Notes: a model not told the origin generated them from the letters alone. A stretch of 64,000 nucleotides of DNA from Vibrio sp. Of7-15 (GCF_022347565.1 NZ_JAKRGH010000005.1:186001-250000), one strand, 5' to 3'. Numbered from the stretch's first letter, positions 9,165 through 18,282 are shown. Made by a program: numbers and translations.

Positions 9165-10541
9165 CTAATCGTTGCTTAAAGGCAGAGTGATGGTCATTTT
9201 TAGCCCTCCGAGCGGGCTTTTTGACGCTGCGATGGTGCCACTGTGTTGCCTAATGGCATTTTCAGTAATGGCTAAGCCAAGTCCTGTGCCGCCACTGCTT
9301 CGGTCACGAGCTGTCGATACACGGTAAAAAGGCCTGAAAATATCTTCTAGTTCACTTTCTGGCACGCCTTCACCGTTGTCATCAACACTGATGGTTAACT
9401 GGTTATTAAGCTCACTAAAGTTTACTTCGATGCGATCATTACCGTAGCGAATGGCATTACGGATCACATTTTCTACCGCACTCATGAGTAGATTAGGGTT
9501 ACCCATTAGTGGCCACGTTTTTGGCTCGGAATAACTGAGCTTTTTCCCTGATTGCTCAGCTTCAAACTGAGCATCGTCCAGAATGTTAAACCATAAGGTA
9601 TGGGCATCGATTTTTTGCCTGTCTTGATGGCTATTGATTTGCATGCGCGATAGCTCTAGCAGCTCAGAAATCATTTTTTCTAATCGCTCAGCTTCAGTAT
9701 CAATACGGCTAAGCTCGCTGCTTTCTCCTTGCTTGCGAGTGGCAAGGGCGGTTGCCATGCGCAGTCGAGTGAGTGGGGATCTGAGTTCATGCGAGATGTC
9801 TGACAGTAATCGTTGCTGACCTGAAATCATGGTGTTCAGTGCTTGCACCATTTGATTAAAGCTGGCTCCAGCATGACGAAACTCACTGGTGCCTTTTTCT
9901 AAGTTGGGGTCTGTTTCAAACTGACCTTGCGCAACCCGAGTCGCGGCTTGTTGCAACCGACGGGCAGGTTGGCTCAGTGCCCAGGCTAGCCATAATAGTA
10001 AGGGAGTACTCACCAGCATGGTTACTAGTAGTAATTGGAACGGCCTGTCTAAAATCTTAATCAAAAACGGTGGTGGCTCTCGCCATAGTCGACCGACGTA
10101 CATTAGAACATCTTGCTCTGCCAGTCTGACTTCAAATGGCCCAGCCATCATCCAGCGGCCATAGAGTTTTTGTTTTGGCTGCACGGGATCGTCTGAGACG
10201 GTAATAAAGTTGCGCAGCGCCTTACTGCGGTTACGTTCTTGGCTATTGAGAAGCTCACCTTTTTTGCTGGTAAAGTAGAGCTTAAACATGCCTTTTTTCT
10301 TGTGGCTGTGCTCCGTAATCTGCTGAACTTTTTGGTAAATATCCCCCGGCCCTTGGTATTGCTCTGAAATAGAGTTCGCAGCTTCTTTCATGCGCGCAAT
10401 GTGTTCTGGTGCGATGGTGTGCTGAGCTCTAGGATCAAAGTGTGGTGCGGCCAACACCGCGAGTAAAACCAGTAATAAGGTCAACCAAAATATGGCAAAG
10501 ATTCGGCCATATAAGCTTGAGAAAAAACGAAGTCGGCGCAT
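9165..10541 (-). CDS. cpxA: Envelope-stress sensor histidine kinase CpxA
   Basis: 458 residues. One N-terminal transmembrane helix (about 12-30), a periplasmic sensor loop (about 31-165), a second helix (about 168-190), a HAMP linker, then HisKA with the phospho-accepting His in DISHELRSPLTRLR and an ATPase domain (NVIRNAIRYG, DDNGEGVP, GGTGLGLAI). CpxA phosphorylates CpxR in response to misfolded envelope proteins. Its ATG shares one base with the cpxR stop (TAATG), indicating translational coupling. Confidence 0.95.
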   Translation of the reverse strand: MRRLRFFSSLYGRIFAIFWLTLLLVLLAVLAAPHFDPRAQHTIAPEHIARMKEAANSISEQYQGPGDIYQKVQQITEHSHKKKGMFKLYFTSKKGELLNSQERNRSKALRNFITVSDDPVQPKQKLYGRWMMAGPFEVRLAEQDVLMYVGRLWREPPPFLIKILDRPFQLLLVTMLVSTPLLLWLAWALSQPARRLQQAATRVAQGQFETDPNLEKGTSEFRHAGASFNQMVQALNTMISGQQRLLSDISHELRSPLTRLRMATALATRKQGESSELSRIDTEAERLEKMISELLELSRMQINSHQDRQKIDAHTLWFNILDDAQFEAEQSGKKLSYSEPKTWPLMGNPNLLMSAVENVIRNAIRYGNDRIEVNFSELNNQLTISVDDNGEGVPESELEDIFRPFYRVSTARDRSSGGTGLGLAITENAIRQHSGTIAASKSPLGGLKMTITLPLSND

Positions 10542-11227
10542 TAGGCCTCCTCAACAAATAAGTAACCTCGGCCACGTAGGGTTTTTATACGTGGTTTACC
10601 ATCACTTTTTTCTGGGAGTTTTTTACGCAAGTTAGAGACGTGCATATCAATGGCACGATCAAAGGGAGCCAGCCTTTTTCCTAATACATCGAGGCTGAGA
10701 TCTTCTTTGGATACAACTTTCCCTGGGTTTTGCACAAAATAGCTCAATAAAGCGATTTCGGTACTGGTTAAATCTAGCAGCTGCTTATTGCAGTACACTT
10801 CTTGTCTGCCTGGGAACACTTCAATGTCTTGATAGGTTAAGCTGTCAGAATTGTTTTCCTGTGTGGTTGAGCCGGTTCGACGTAGGATGGCGCGGATGCG
10901 AGCCAATAGTTCGCGGTCGCTAAAGGGTTTTGGTAAGTAGTCGTCTGCGCCGAGCTCCAAACCAATCACACGATCGATCTCTTCACCCTTGGCCGTTAAC
11001 ATCAGTACGGGGGTATGGTGGTTTTCACGTAATTTACGCAGCATATCCATGCCATTCATTCTTGGCATCATAACGTCTAATAAGATGAGGTCGATGTCAT
11101 CGGAGACCGCTGCTAACCCGGCTTCTCCATCATTGGCTTCGGTTACTTCAAAGCCTTCCATATCTAAAATATCTTTCAGCAGAGCAGTTAGCTCAACATC
11201 ATCATCAACTAATAAAATCTTTGCCAT
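10541..11227 (-). CDS. cpxR: Envelope-stress response regulator CpxR
   Basis: 228 residues, OmpR/PhoB class. The receiver domain has the acidic pocket VDDD, phospho-acceptor Asp in LILLDVMMPRMNG, Thr in MLTAKG and Lys in LPKPF. The C-terminal winged helix ends in IKTLRGRGYLFV. A GTG codon precedes the ATG; I use the ATG at 11227 because AGAGG lies about 7 bases before it. Upstream is a divergent region with CpxR half-sites shared with cpxP, consistent with autoregulation. Confidence 0.96.
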   Translation of the reverse strand: MAKILLVDDDVELTALLKDILDMEGFEVTEANDGEAGLAAVSDDIDLILLDVMMPRMNGMDMLRKLRENHHTPVLMLTAKGEEIDRVIGLELGADDYLPKPFSDRELLARIRAILRRTGSTTQENNSDSLTYQDIEVFPGRQEVYCNKQLLDLTSTEIALLSYFVQNPGKVVSKEDLSLDVLGKRLAPFDRAIDMHVSNLRKKLPEKSDGKPRIKTLRGRGYLFVEEA

Positions 11228-11321
11228 CACTGTGCCTCTGGTTATTGATATGGGAGTTTCCGGTTAGGTAGACAGGGTAAGTATCGCGAATGGATAGAGT
11301 GAATACCATGAGAATATTATA

Positions 11322-11359
11322 GCTTTACGTTGCTTTACGCTTTCAATACACCGCTTTAC
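11322..11359. promoter_or_regulatory. CpxR-binding array between cpxR and cpxP
   Basis: TTTAC at 11324-11328 and 11334-11338, read on the minus strand, give GTAAA-N5-GTAAA, a perfect CpxR box. A third TTTAC lies at 11355-11359. Starts are 10 and 21 bases apart, that is one and two helical turns, so all three face the same side of the DNA. Confidence 0.82.
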
Positions 11360-11444
11360 TTAGGGCTCGCTATTCTAAACTCATCGCTGCCAATCAGGGC
11401 AATGAAGACATTAAGTTTGCTATCTAATTCTGGAGAATACGATT

Positions 11445-11951
11445 ATGAATACATTCAAAAAAACTCTACTTTGCGCTATTGCTCTTCCTCTAGCTCTTGG
11501 TTCAGCTTCTGCGCTTGCGTTTGGTGATAATGGTGGCCATCACGGTGGTAAAGATAAGCGTGGTGGCATGTGTGGCATGCAAGGTGGTAAGCATATTTTC
11601 CGCCAGCTTAACTTATCAGATGAACAAAAAGCGGAATTAAAAGAACTTCGTAAAGCCGATAAAGCGGAAATGAAAGCTAACCGCGGTGAGCATAAGCCAG
11701 AAATGATGGAACAACGTGCTCAGATGGAAAGCTTATTGTTGGCTGAAAATTTTGATGAAGCCGCAGTACGAGATTTAGCGCAGCAAATGGCAAATCAGCA
11801 GGTTGAACACCGTGTGGCAATGGCTGAAAAGCGCCACCAGATGCTGAGTGTGTTAACACCGGAACAAAAAGCCGAGTTACAAAATTTAAAATCAGAAAAG
11901 CTGGCGGCGTGCCAAGCGAAAATGGCAGAAAGAAACAGTAAAGATAGCTAA
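11445..11951 (+). CDS. cpxP: CpxP/Spy-family periplasmic chaperone-like protein
   Basis: 168 residues. A signal peptide (MNTFKKTLLCAIALPLALG, cleavage after SALA) precedes a helical body with two LTxxQ-type motifs (LNLSDEQKAELKEL and LTPEQKAEL). A His/Gly-rich stretch follows the signal. In enterobacteria CpxP inhibits CpxA and binds misfolded proteins. The divergent location next to cpxR behind CpxR sites supports CpxP over the related Spy. The mature N-terminus (GGHHGGKDKRGGM) could bind metal, which is inference. Confidence 0.88.
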   Translation: MNTFKKTLLCAIALPLALGSASALAFGDNGGHHGGKDKRGGMCGMQGGKHIFRQLNLSDEQKAELKELRKADKAEMKANRGEHKPEMMEQRAQMESLLLAENFDEAAVRDLAQQMANQQVEHRVAMAEKRHQMLSVLTPEQKAELQNLKSEKLAACQAKMAERNSKDS

Positions 11952-11971
11952 GGGCTGATTTAGAACCTAAC

Positions 11972-12003
11972 AAGGCTGGCAGTGATGCTGGCCTTTCTTA
12001 TTT
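11972..12003 (+). terminator. Possible terminator after cpxP
   Basis: AAGGC (11972-11976) and GCCTT (11991-11995) pair, with an internal mismatch before two further base pairs, followed by TCTTATTTC. Confidence 0.5.
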
Positions 12004-12086
12004 CTAAGCTTCTTTTCTTTCGTTTATTTATTGTCATTTTTGCTCGCTATACTCAAAGTAACTTTTGTTTGAATTGTAGTGAGTTA

Positions 12087-12989
12087 ATGACAAAGCAATA
12101 CGCACATTTAGTTACTATGGCGGCTTGGCTTGCCACGGTGATTGCGACCATTTTGATGCTGGCTAAGCTAGCCACATGGTGGCATACCGGATCTGTGAGT
12201 TTATTAGCCTCTCTTGTCGATTCTTTATTGGACATGGCCGCGTCGGTGACGAATTTATTTGTGGTACGTTATGCGCTGCAACCTGCGGATAAAGAGCACA
12301 CGTTTGGACATGGTAAAGCTGAGTCATTAGCGGCTTTGGCTCAAGCGACGTTTATTTCTGGCTCGGCGTGCTTTTTATTATTAAACGGTGTTGAGCGTTT
12401 GTTTCGGCCGCAAGATGTGGTTGAGCCACAATATGGTGTCGCTGTCAGTGTATTTGCGTTGGTGCTAACGACTCTTTTGGTGATTGTTCAAAAATGGGTG
12501 GTGAAAAAGACGGGCAGTCAGGCCATTGCCGCTGACGCTTTGCATTATCAATCCGATATATTAATGAACGGGGCCATTATGGTGGCGTTGATGCTGAGCT
12601 GGTATGGTTGGATGCAAGCGGATGCTATTTTTGCCATATTGATTGGTATTTATATTCTTTATAGTGCTTTTACAATGGCGTATGACGCGGTTCAATTGTT
12701 ACTGGATCGTCAATTACCAGATCATGAACTGGAACAAATCCGCTCAACAGCTGTTGCGATTGATGGGGTTTTGGGTGTGCATCAATTACGTACTCGGCAA
12801 GCCGGGCCAGTTCGCTTTATTCAATTACACTTAGAATTAGACGATCAGCTGCGTCTTATTGAATCACATCGCATTGCGGATGAAGTTGAAGTGGCTTTAT
12901 TACACGCATTTCCCAGCTCCGACATTATAATTCATCAAGATCCCATCTCGGTCGTGTTAAACTCGGAGAAAGATCAGCTGAACTTGTAA
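12087..12989 (+). CDS. fieF: Ferrous-iron/zinc efflux pump FieF (cation diffusion facilitator)
   Basis: 300 residues from the ATG at 12087 (MTKQYAHLV), matching E. coli FieF in start and length. An upstream in-frame ATG (11982) would run through the cpxP terminator. Six membrane helices carry the metal-site residues [11 protein letters not shown] (helix II) and [10 protein letters not shown] (helix V); a cytoplasmic C-terminal domain with HDLRTRQ-like [10 protein letters not shown] follows. It exports Fe(II)/Zn(II) in exchange for protons. The ribosome site is weak. Location beside cpxP suggests, but does not show, a link to envelope stress. Confidence 0.93.
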   Translation: MTKQYAHLVTMAAWLATVIATILMLAKLATWWHTGSVSLLASLVDSLLDMAASVTNLFVVRYALQPADKEHTFGHGKAESLAALAQATFISGSACFLLLNGVERLFRPQDVVEPQYGVAVSVFALVLTTLLVIVQKWVVKKTGSQAIAADALHYQSDILMNGAIMVALMLSWYGWMQADAIFAILIGIYILYSAFTMAYDAVQLLLDRQLPDHELEQIRSTAVAIDGVLGVHQLRTRQAGPVRFIQLHLELDDQLRLIESHRIADEVEVALLHAFPSSDIIIHQDPISVVLNSEKDQLNL

Positions 12990-13224
12990 CAAAAAATAAC
13001 AGAAATGTGTTTTTTGGTGTTTTTTTCGACAAAAAGGCGAAAGTCGCTGTCGATTGTGATATGAATCAACAAAGTTTTTTAGCAAAATTGTAATACTCCT
13101 ACATAAGTAAGAAAGTTACAGTTTTAGTGGGGCAGTTTAGGTGGTCTAGATTGCGGTCGGGAGGGGGAACCTGACACTCACAACGGATTTGATATTGTCA
13201 ATTCCCAATACTCAGAGGGTAACC
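12990..13224 (+). promoter_or_regulatory. pfkA upstream region with a G-rich hairpin
   Basis: 235 bases without a gene. Poly-T stretches near 13010-13027 may end fieF transcription. At about 13155-13174 GTCGGG can pair with CCTGAC (one G-U) around an AGGGGGAA loop, about 50 bases before pfkA. No operator was identified. Confidence 0.3.
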
Positions 13225-14187
13225 ATGATTAAGAAGATCGGTGTTTTAACTAGTGGCGGCGATGCACCTGGTATGAATGCAGCAGTGCGTGGTGTTGTTC
13301 GCACAGCATTGTCTGAAGGCTTAGAAGTGTTCGGCGTTTACGACGGCTACTTAGGTTTAGTTGAAGATCGTATTGAGAAGTTAGATCGTTCAAGTGTATC
13401 TGATGTGATCAACAAAGGCGGTACTTTCTTAGGTTCAGCACGTTTCCCAGAGTTTAAAGAAGTTGAAGTTCGTGAAAAAGCGATCGAAAACTTGAAAAAA
13501 CACGGCATCGAAGCACTGGTTGTGATTGGTGGTGACGGTTCGTATATGGGTGCGAAAAAACTGACTGAAATGGGGTACCCATGTATTGGTCTACCTGGCA
13601 CAATCGATAACGATGTAGCAGGTACTGATTACACGATTGGTTACCTAACAGCATTGAATACTGTGATTGATGCTATTGACCGTTTACGTGATACTTCTTC
13701 TTCACACCAACGTATTTCTATTGTTGAAGTGATGGGTCGTCATTGTGGTGATCTAACTCTAATGTCTGCGATTGCGGGTGGTTGTGAGTACATTATTACT
13801 CCTGAAGTGGGCTTAGATAAAAAAGCACTGCTGGAGGGAATTCAAGCGGGCATGGCAAAAGGTAAAAAACACGCCATTATTGCCATTACTGAGCTTATGA
13901 CAGATGTGAATGAACTGGCTAAATTCATTGAAGCGGAAACCGGTCGTGAAACGCGTGCGACGGTTCTAGGTCACATTCAACGTGGTGGTCAGCCAACAGC
14001 ATTTGACCGTATTCTTGCGTCTCGCATGGGTAACTACGCGGTTCAGCTTCTGATTGAAGGTGAAGGTGGTCGTTGTGTTGGTATTCAAAATGAGCAAATG
14101 GTTCACCATGACATCATTGATGCTATTGAAAACATGCGTCGTCCGGTGAAAACTGAGTTATACAAAATGGCTGAGCAATTATTCTAA
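13225..14187 (+). CDS. pfkA: 6-phosphofructokinase
   Basis: 320 residues, the same length as E. coli PfkA. It phosphorylates fructose-6-phosphate with ATP. The ATP loop [15 protein letters not shown], the GGDGSYMGA motif, the catalytic segment [16 protein letters not shown] (Asp base) and MGRHCG are visible. The start at 13225 (MIKKIGV) has AGAGGG 7 bases upstream; an upstream in-frame ATG at 13189 lacks support. Followed by a good terminator. Confidence 0.97.
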   Translation: MIKKIGVLTSGGDAPGMNAAVRGVVRTALSEGLEVFGVYDGYLGLVEDRIEKLDRSSVSDVINKGGTFLGSARFPEFKEVEVREKAIENLKKHGIEALVVIGGDGSYMGAKKLTEMGYPCIGLPGTIDNDVAGTDYTIGYLTALNTVIDAIDRLRDTSSSHQRISIVEVMGRHCGDLTLMSAIAGGCEYIITPEVGLDKKALLEGIQAGMAKGKKHAIIAITELMTDVNELAKFIEAETGRETRATVLGHIQRGGQPTAFDRILASRMGNYAVQLLIEGEGGRCVGIQNEQMVHHDIIDAIENMRRPVKTELYKMAEQLF

Positions 14188-14218
14188 GCTTGATGTCTAG
14201 AATATAAATTTTGATAAG

Positions 14219-14245
14219 AGGCTGATCTTCGGATTGGCCTTTTTT
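14219..14245 (+). terminator. pfkA terminator with a UUCG tetraloop
   Basis: AGGCTGATC (14219-14227), TTCG loop, GATTGGCCT (14232-14240, two G-U pairs), then five Ts. Confidence 0.85.
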
Positions 14246-14281
14246 ATGTTTGTTTGTAAAGAATACTTAAACGGTGACAAC

Positions 14282-14308
14282 AAAAAAGGCCAACCTAAGT
14301 TGACCTTT
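14282..14308 (-). terminator. tpiA terminator
   Basis: On the minus strand AAAGGTCAAC, TTAG, GTTGGCCTTT followed by TTT. It faces the pfkA terminator. Confidence 0.85.
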
Positions 14309-14348
14309 GCAATCATTTCAACGGAGAACCCTTGGCTCTATATTGAAA

Positions 14349-15119
14349 TTAAGCTTTCGCTTCTGCTGCTGCTTTCGCGATCGCTGCGAAACCTTTAGGA
14401 TCTAGAGCTGCACCACCAACTAGAGCACCATCGATGTCTGGTTGTGCGAAGTATGATGCTGCGTTTTCTGGTTTAACAGAACCGCCGTATTGGATCACAA
14501 CTTTTTTCGCTACTTCTTCGCTTTGCTCTGCAATGTGAGCACGGATAGAAGCGTGGATGCGCTGTGCATCTTCAGCTGTTGCTGCTTTACCTGTACCGAT
14601 AGCCCAGATTGGTTCGTAAGCGATGATAGCGCCTTCAAGTGCTTCAACACCTTGAGTTTTGATCACTGCATCGATTTGACGAGCACATACTGCTTCAGTT
14701 TCACCAGCTTCGTTTTGAGCTTCAGATTCACCGATACACAGAACAGGTGTTAGGCCGTTCTCTTTTAGGAATGCAAATTTCTTAGCTACAAACTCGTCAG
14801 ACTCAGCGTGGTATTCACGACGCTCAGAGTGACCAATGATGATGTGAGAAGCACCGAAGTCTTTTAGCATTGCTGGAGACATATCGCCAGTGAATGCACC
14901 GCTGTTGTTTACGTCCGTGTTTTGAGCACCAAGAATGATCTTGTTACCGCCTTCAGCGATTAAACGCTCAGCAAGGTCGATGTACAGCGCTGGTGGAGCA
15001 ACTGCAACGTCAACACCGTTTACACCTTCAAGTTCAGCGTTTAGGCCGTTCAGAAGTGCTGTAACCATTTCTTTGCTGCCGTTTAGTTTCCAGTTACCCA
15101 TAACTACAGGATGACGCAT
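14349..15119 (-). CDS. tpiA: Triosephosphate isomerase
   Basis: 256 residues, a TIM barrel. Catalytic residues are all present: Lys in GNWKLNG (11), His in IIIGHSERR, Glu in [11 protein letters not shown]; the phosphate loop is YGGSVKPEN. It interconverts dihydroxyacetone phosphate and glyceraldehyde-3-phosphate. Codon use is biased, as expected for a highly expressed gene. Convergent with pfkA, so two glycolytic genes share a terminator region. Confidence 0.97.
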   Translation of the reverse strand: MRHPVVMGNWKLNGSKEMVTALLNGLNAELEGVNGVDVAVAPPALYIDLAERLIAEGGNKIILGAQNTDVNNSGAFTGDMSPAMLKDFGASHIIIGHSERREYHAESDEFVAKKFAFLKENGLTPVLCIGESEAQNEAGETEAVCARQIDAVIKTQGVEALEGAIIAYEPIWAIGTGKAATAEDAQRIHASIRAHIAEQSEEVAKKVVIQYGGSVKPENAASYFAQPDIDGALVGGAALDPKGFAAIAKAAAEAKA

Positions 15120-15399
15120 AGGATTTTCTCCAATTCAAATTAATGTAAATAAATTAGCGAGATTACGTAAAAATATAACAGATTGTAGCTGCTTTTTTCG
15201 TGTTCGAAATCATTATTGTGTCTGGTTGTACCTTTTTCAGTCAAAAAAGGGAACCCTAAGTGTTAGAAAAATCGGAATCTTCCATATTTGAGCCAGCATT
15301 TTCAGTAAGGTAGTGATCTCGGATAAAAAATCATCATTGTAATTTCATCTCATCCGCAGCTTTCGGTATGGTAGGGCAGTCTTAATTCGAGGGAATGTT

Positions 15400-15747
15400 A
15401 TGCCTAATTTAGTAATGGAATATTCCAACTCTGTTGGTGAACGTGTCAACATTGAAGGTTTATTAGAGGATTTGCATCAGAGCGTATTAGAGTGTGGATT
15501 ATTTGATGTGGACTCTGTGAAATCTCGTGGGCATCGTTACCACTCTTGGTTGATTGGGGAGAAGGGCAATGACGCCGATTTTATCCATATTGATTTTCAA
15601 TTGTTATCGGGTAGAACGGCTGAGCAGAAGCGGGATTTGAGTCGTCGTTTAATGGCAGTTCTAACAGAGCAAGCCAGTAACATAGACAGCTTAACAGTGA
15701 ACATCAGAGACATGGATAAAGATTGCTTCCTTAAAGTCACTAATTAA
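15400..15747 (+). CDS. 5-carboxymethyl-2-hydroxymuconate isomerase-like tautomerase (HpaF family)
   Basis: 115 residues. The protein begins Met-Pro, so removal of Met would expose the N-terminal Pro that is the catalytic base in the tautomerase superfamily; the SRGHRY segment matches the IRSRVH region of HpaF. HpaF acts in homoprotocatechuate degradation, but no other hpa genes are nearby, so the natural substrate is unknown. GAGGGA lies about 5 bases before the ATG. Divergent from tpiA across 280 bases that contain a weak CCTTTTT/AAAAAGG hairpin (15231-15250). Confidence 0.8.
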   Translation: MPNLVMEYSNSVGERVNIEGLLEDLHQSVLECGLFDVDSVKSRGHRYHSWLIGEKGNDADFIHIDFQLLSGRTAEQKRDLSRRLMAVLTEQASNIDSLTVNIRDMDKDCFLKVTN

Positions 15748-15818
15748 TGGCATTTATTCAGTATGAGCCTATAGGTAACTTGGTACACTTTGGATAATCG
15801 TTTTAATTGGAAAGTAGT

Positions 15819-16250
15819 ATGACAAAGAAGCAATGGTTGTTCTCGTTTAGTGGCCGAATTAATCGCTCTCGTTATTGGTTGTGGATACTGATTTATTATG
15901 CCGTGTTAGCTGGTGCGATGGCGTTGGCCAACATGGCGGGCGGCGGTGCAAAAGTATTGTCGATTCTGGCTGCGTTAGCGCTAATGTACCCAGACATGGC
16001 AGTACAAGCAAAACGTTGGCATGATCGTAATAAATCAAGCTGGTGGCTATTATTGAATGTGCCGCTTTTTGCTGGTCGTGTCTTGGTTCCTACTTCTGCG
16101 CCTATGGGCATGACGTATCAGCCGACAAGCCTTGAGTCTGCTGTGTCGTTAGTGGCCCTAGTGTGTGGAGCATGGATCTTGATTGAATGTGGCTTTTTGA
16201 AAGGGAAGCCGGAAGCGAACCAGTATGGCGAAGCTGTCGTAAAGGACTAA
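15819..16250 (+). CDS. DUF805 family membrane protein
   Basis: 143 residues from the ATG at 15819 (GGAAAG a few bases upstream; a TTG at 15807 is less likely). The signature of the family, FSFSGRINRSRYW near the N-terminus and KRWHDRNKSSWW in the middle, is clear. Three to four hydrophobic segments are visible (about 18-40, 42-60, 75-95, 110-130). Function is unknown. It follows the tautomerase gene by 71 bases and may be co-transcribed with it. Confidence 0.85.
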   Translation: MTKKQWLFSFSGRINRSRYWLWILIYYAVLAGAMALANMAGGGAKVLSILAALALMYPDMAVQAKRWHDRNKSSWWLLLNVPLFAGRVLVPTSAPMGMTYQPTSLESAVSLVALVCGAWILIECGFLKGKPEANQYGEAVVKD

Positions 16251-16310
16251 GTTTTAAGAATTAGCTTTTAAGAACTGAGTTTTACGACATCTTAGCTTCA
16301 GTCGTATTGA

Positions 16311-16649
16311 TTACCCCTGACTGTGATAACGGCATGGGAAGGGAGTAACATCTGCCTCTTGGTAGCAGTCGAGTGGGTTGTGGATGGCATCTGAGAATTT
16401 CACGACCTGCTTACTGAGCTCTTGCATTAATACCACATTAATGTGATTGGCATTTTTACAACGGCTGATCACCCGATCAATATGGCTTTGCTGCGCCCGT
16501 AATCGTGGTTGCATCTCTTCCCGTGCGTGATTGATCATTTCATCGCTCATTTCTTTTCTAAGCGCTTCAAGTTTTTCTGGGGATTCTTCTGCCAACCGTT
16601 TGAGTTCATCAAAAGGGGGTAAATGTTGCTCTATGATCCGGATCGCCAT
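16311..16649 (-). CDS. DUF3135 family protein, function unknown
   Basis: 112 residues. Starting at 16649 (MAIRIIEQHLPPFDELKRLAEE) is supported by AGGAG 7 bases upstream; the longer frame from 16721 reads through a large hairpin. The protein is small, soluble, Glu/Arg-rich and mostly helical (about 10-75), and matches what I recall as DUF3135, a short family found mostly in Vibrio and relatives. It lies downstream of fpr on the same strand, separated by a 15-bp hairpin that sits just before its ribosome site. Confidence 0.75.
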   Translation of the reverse strand: MAIRIIEQHLPPFDELKRLAEESPEKLEALRKEMSDEMINHAREEMQPRLRAQQSHIDRVISRCKNANHINVVLMQELSKQVVKFSDAIHNPLDCYQEADVTPFPCRYHSQG

Positions 16650-16667
16650 TTTGATCTCCTTTAACAG

Positions 16668-16701
16668 CTTACAAGGAGTCAATTCATTGACTCTTTGTAA
16701 G
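16668..16701 (-). promoter_or_regulatory. 15-bp hairpin between fpr and the DUF3135 gene
   Basis: CTTACAAGGAGTCAA (16668-16682) and TTGACTCTTTGTAAG (16687-16701) pair with one mismatch around TTCA. No T tract follows on either strand. It ends about 14 bases before the DUF3135 ribosome site. Confidence 0.6.
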
Positions 16702-16746
16702 CGTAGATCAAAAAATGGCAATAGGAGAGGTTTAGTATTTAATCTA

Positions 16747-17484
16747 TCACCAGTAGTTTTCCATGGTGATATGGCCTGGCTCTTTACGTAGGTTCTTCTT
16801 CAAACCTTTACGTTCTAAGGCCGCACGGGTATCGCGCACCATATCGGGATTACCACACAACATAAACTGGCTTTGTTGTGAGATAGTTAGCCCAACACTG
16901 CGCTCAAGTAGCCCATCATCTAAGGCATGAGGAATGCGGCCAGTTAAGGTATTTGGCGCAGGCTCACGGCTGACAAAGGGCTGAACGATGAGCTGATCGG
17001 GGTGCTGTTTTTTGATCTGTTCGATCTCCGCTTGATAACTTAGATCGGAGCTGAATCGCACTGCATGAACCAATACAACTTTGCGAAAGCGTTGCCAAAT
17101 ATCAGGGCTGGTTAAGATGGAAAGAAAGGCGCCAAGTGCAGTACCGGAGCTTAGGAGCCAGAGGTGTTCGCCTTCAGGTACTTCATTGAGAGTGAAATAA
17201 CCAGAGGCTGTGGCATTAATTAGGATCTGATTGCCAGGTTCCAGTTGATGTAGTTTGGGGGAAAGCAGCCCATCGGCCACCCGGGTGGCATAAATTTCTA
17301 TATCGCTATTTGGGCCGTTGACAAAAGAGTATGCCCGTTGGATCACCTTTCCATCCATTTCCAAACCCAGCTTAGTAAACTGCCCAGCTGTAAAGGGTTC
17401 AATATCAGCACGCAGTTTTAAACTGAATAAGTCTTGATTCCAATGTCTATTTTCAAGTACTTGCGCAGGGATCCAATTTGCCAT
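16747..17484 (-). CDS. fpr: Ferredoxin/flavodoxin-NADP+ reductase
   Basis: 245 residues. The FAD-binding barrel (about 1-95) carries RAYSFVN, the NADP-binding domain (about 100-245) has LLSSGTALGAFLSIL and MLCGNPDMVRDT, and the family's C-terminal aromatic end is present (HITMENYW, final Trp). It moves electrons between NADPH and ferredoxin or flavodoxin, feeding Fe-S assembly and radical enzymes. Its ATG directly follows the stop of the upstream regulator gene, whose last codons contain the AGGAGAG ribosome site, so translation is probably coupled. Confidence 0.93.
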   Translation of the reverse strand: MANWIPAQVLENRHWNQDLFSLKLRADIEPFTAGQFTKLGLEMDGKVIQRAYSFVNGPNSDIEIYATRVADGLLSPKLHQLEPGNQILINATASGYFTLNEVPEGEHLWLLSSGTALGAFLSILTSPDIWQRFRKVVLVHAVRFSSDLSYQAEIEQIKKQHPDQLIVQPFVSREPAPNTLTGRIPHALDDGLLERSVGLTISQQSQFMLCGNPDMVRDTRAALERKGLKKNLRKEPGHITMENYW

Positions 17485-17485
17485 T

Positions 17486-18115
17486 TTACTCTCCTATTGC
17501 ATTCTCCTGAATTAGGTAAGCACAACGACGTTGACCTTCGACGATGTGTTCAGTGCGCTCTACACTGTGTGTGTCACCCAATAATTGTTGAAAGATGTTT
17601 AATTCAGACTTGCATAAAGCGGGGCAACGTTTTGCTGCATTACAGATCGGGCAGTGGTTTTCGATGAGTACGTAGCCTTGCTCTGTGTGGGTGAGTTCGG
17701 CCATGTAGCCTTCTTTTTCTCGTAACAGAGTGAGGGTTTCCAATTTTTCTTTGAGGTTACTGCTGCCAGACAATTCCGCTTGGTATTGGTTAAGTGTAAG
17801 TTCTTCTCGGCGGGTTACTACTTTATTTAGACCTTCTTCTCCAAATAAAGTTTGTACTGAGTCAATAAAGTTGATGGTGAGTTCACCGTGACCATCGGTG
17901 AATCGGCCGTGACCGAGTTTTGTCAGCGTCCAATGTCTTGTTGGTCTACCGACTTTGGCCTTAATGTCGTGAAAATCTACCAAGCCATCTTCTTCTAATC
18001 CTTGCAGATGCTGGCGAACTCCCATGGTCGTCATGTTCAGATCTTCTGATAGCGTTTTCGCTGTGGTTGCCCCTTCGCGTTTTAGCTTATACAGAATACG
18101 GTCAATCGTTTTCAT
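17486..18115 (-). CDS. ArsR/SufR-like helix-turn-helix regulator with a cysteine cluster (possible Fe-S sensor)
   Basis: 209 residues. An N-terminal winged helix (about 1-70, with TTAKTLSEDLNMTTMGVRQHL as recognition region) is followed by a C-terminal domain with Cys 155, 158, 164, 168 and 198 (HCPICNAAKRCPALC and RRCAY). This layout resembles COG2345/SufR regulators, which bind a 4Fe-4S cluster. It is the first gene of a coupled pair with fpr, so the simplest reading is a regulator that controls fpr according to Fe-S or redox state. Target and cluster type are inference. Confidence 0.8.
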   Translation of the reverse strand: MKTIDRILYKLKREGATTAKTLSEDLNMTTMGVRQHLQGLEEDGLVDFHDIKAKVGRPTRHWTLTKLGHGRFTDGHGELTINFIDSVQTLFGEEGLNKVVTRREELTLNQYQAELSGSSNLKEKLETLTLLREKEGYMAELTHTEQGYVLIENHCPICNAAKRCPALCKSELNIFQQLLGDTHSVERTEHIVEGQRRCAYLIQENAIGE

Positions 18116-18225
18116 TACATACCCATCACTACTTCAACTATTTAATTATGTAGTCAGCTTAGTAAATAAAGCAACGGGTTTACTTAATCAATTAAATAAA
18201 TTCGACTGGAAATATTAGAAGGGTC

Positions 18226-18257
18226 AACAAAAAAGCACAGCAGAGGCGCTGTGCTTT
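18226..18257 (-). terminator. glpX terminator
   Basis: On the minus strand AAAGCACAGC, GCCTCT, GCTGTGCTTT then TTTTG. Confidence 0.85.
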
Positions 18258-18282
18258 GGGTAAATGATTAAGGCAAAAGAGC

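Noticed and set aside
11952-12003. A CpxQ-like small RNA from the cpxP 3' end
   Set aside because: The 3' region is short and shows no similarity by eye to the enterobacterial CpxQ seed; only a modest hairpin is present.
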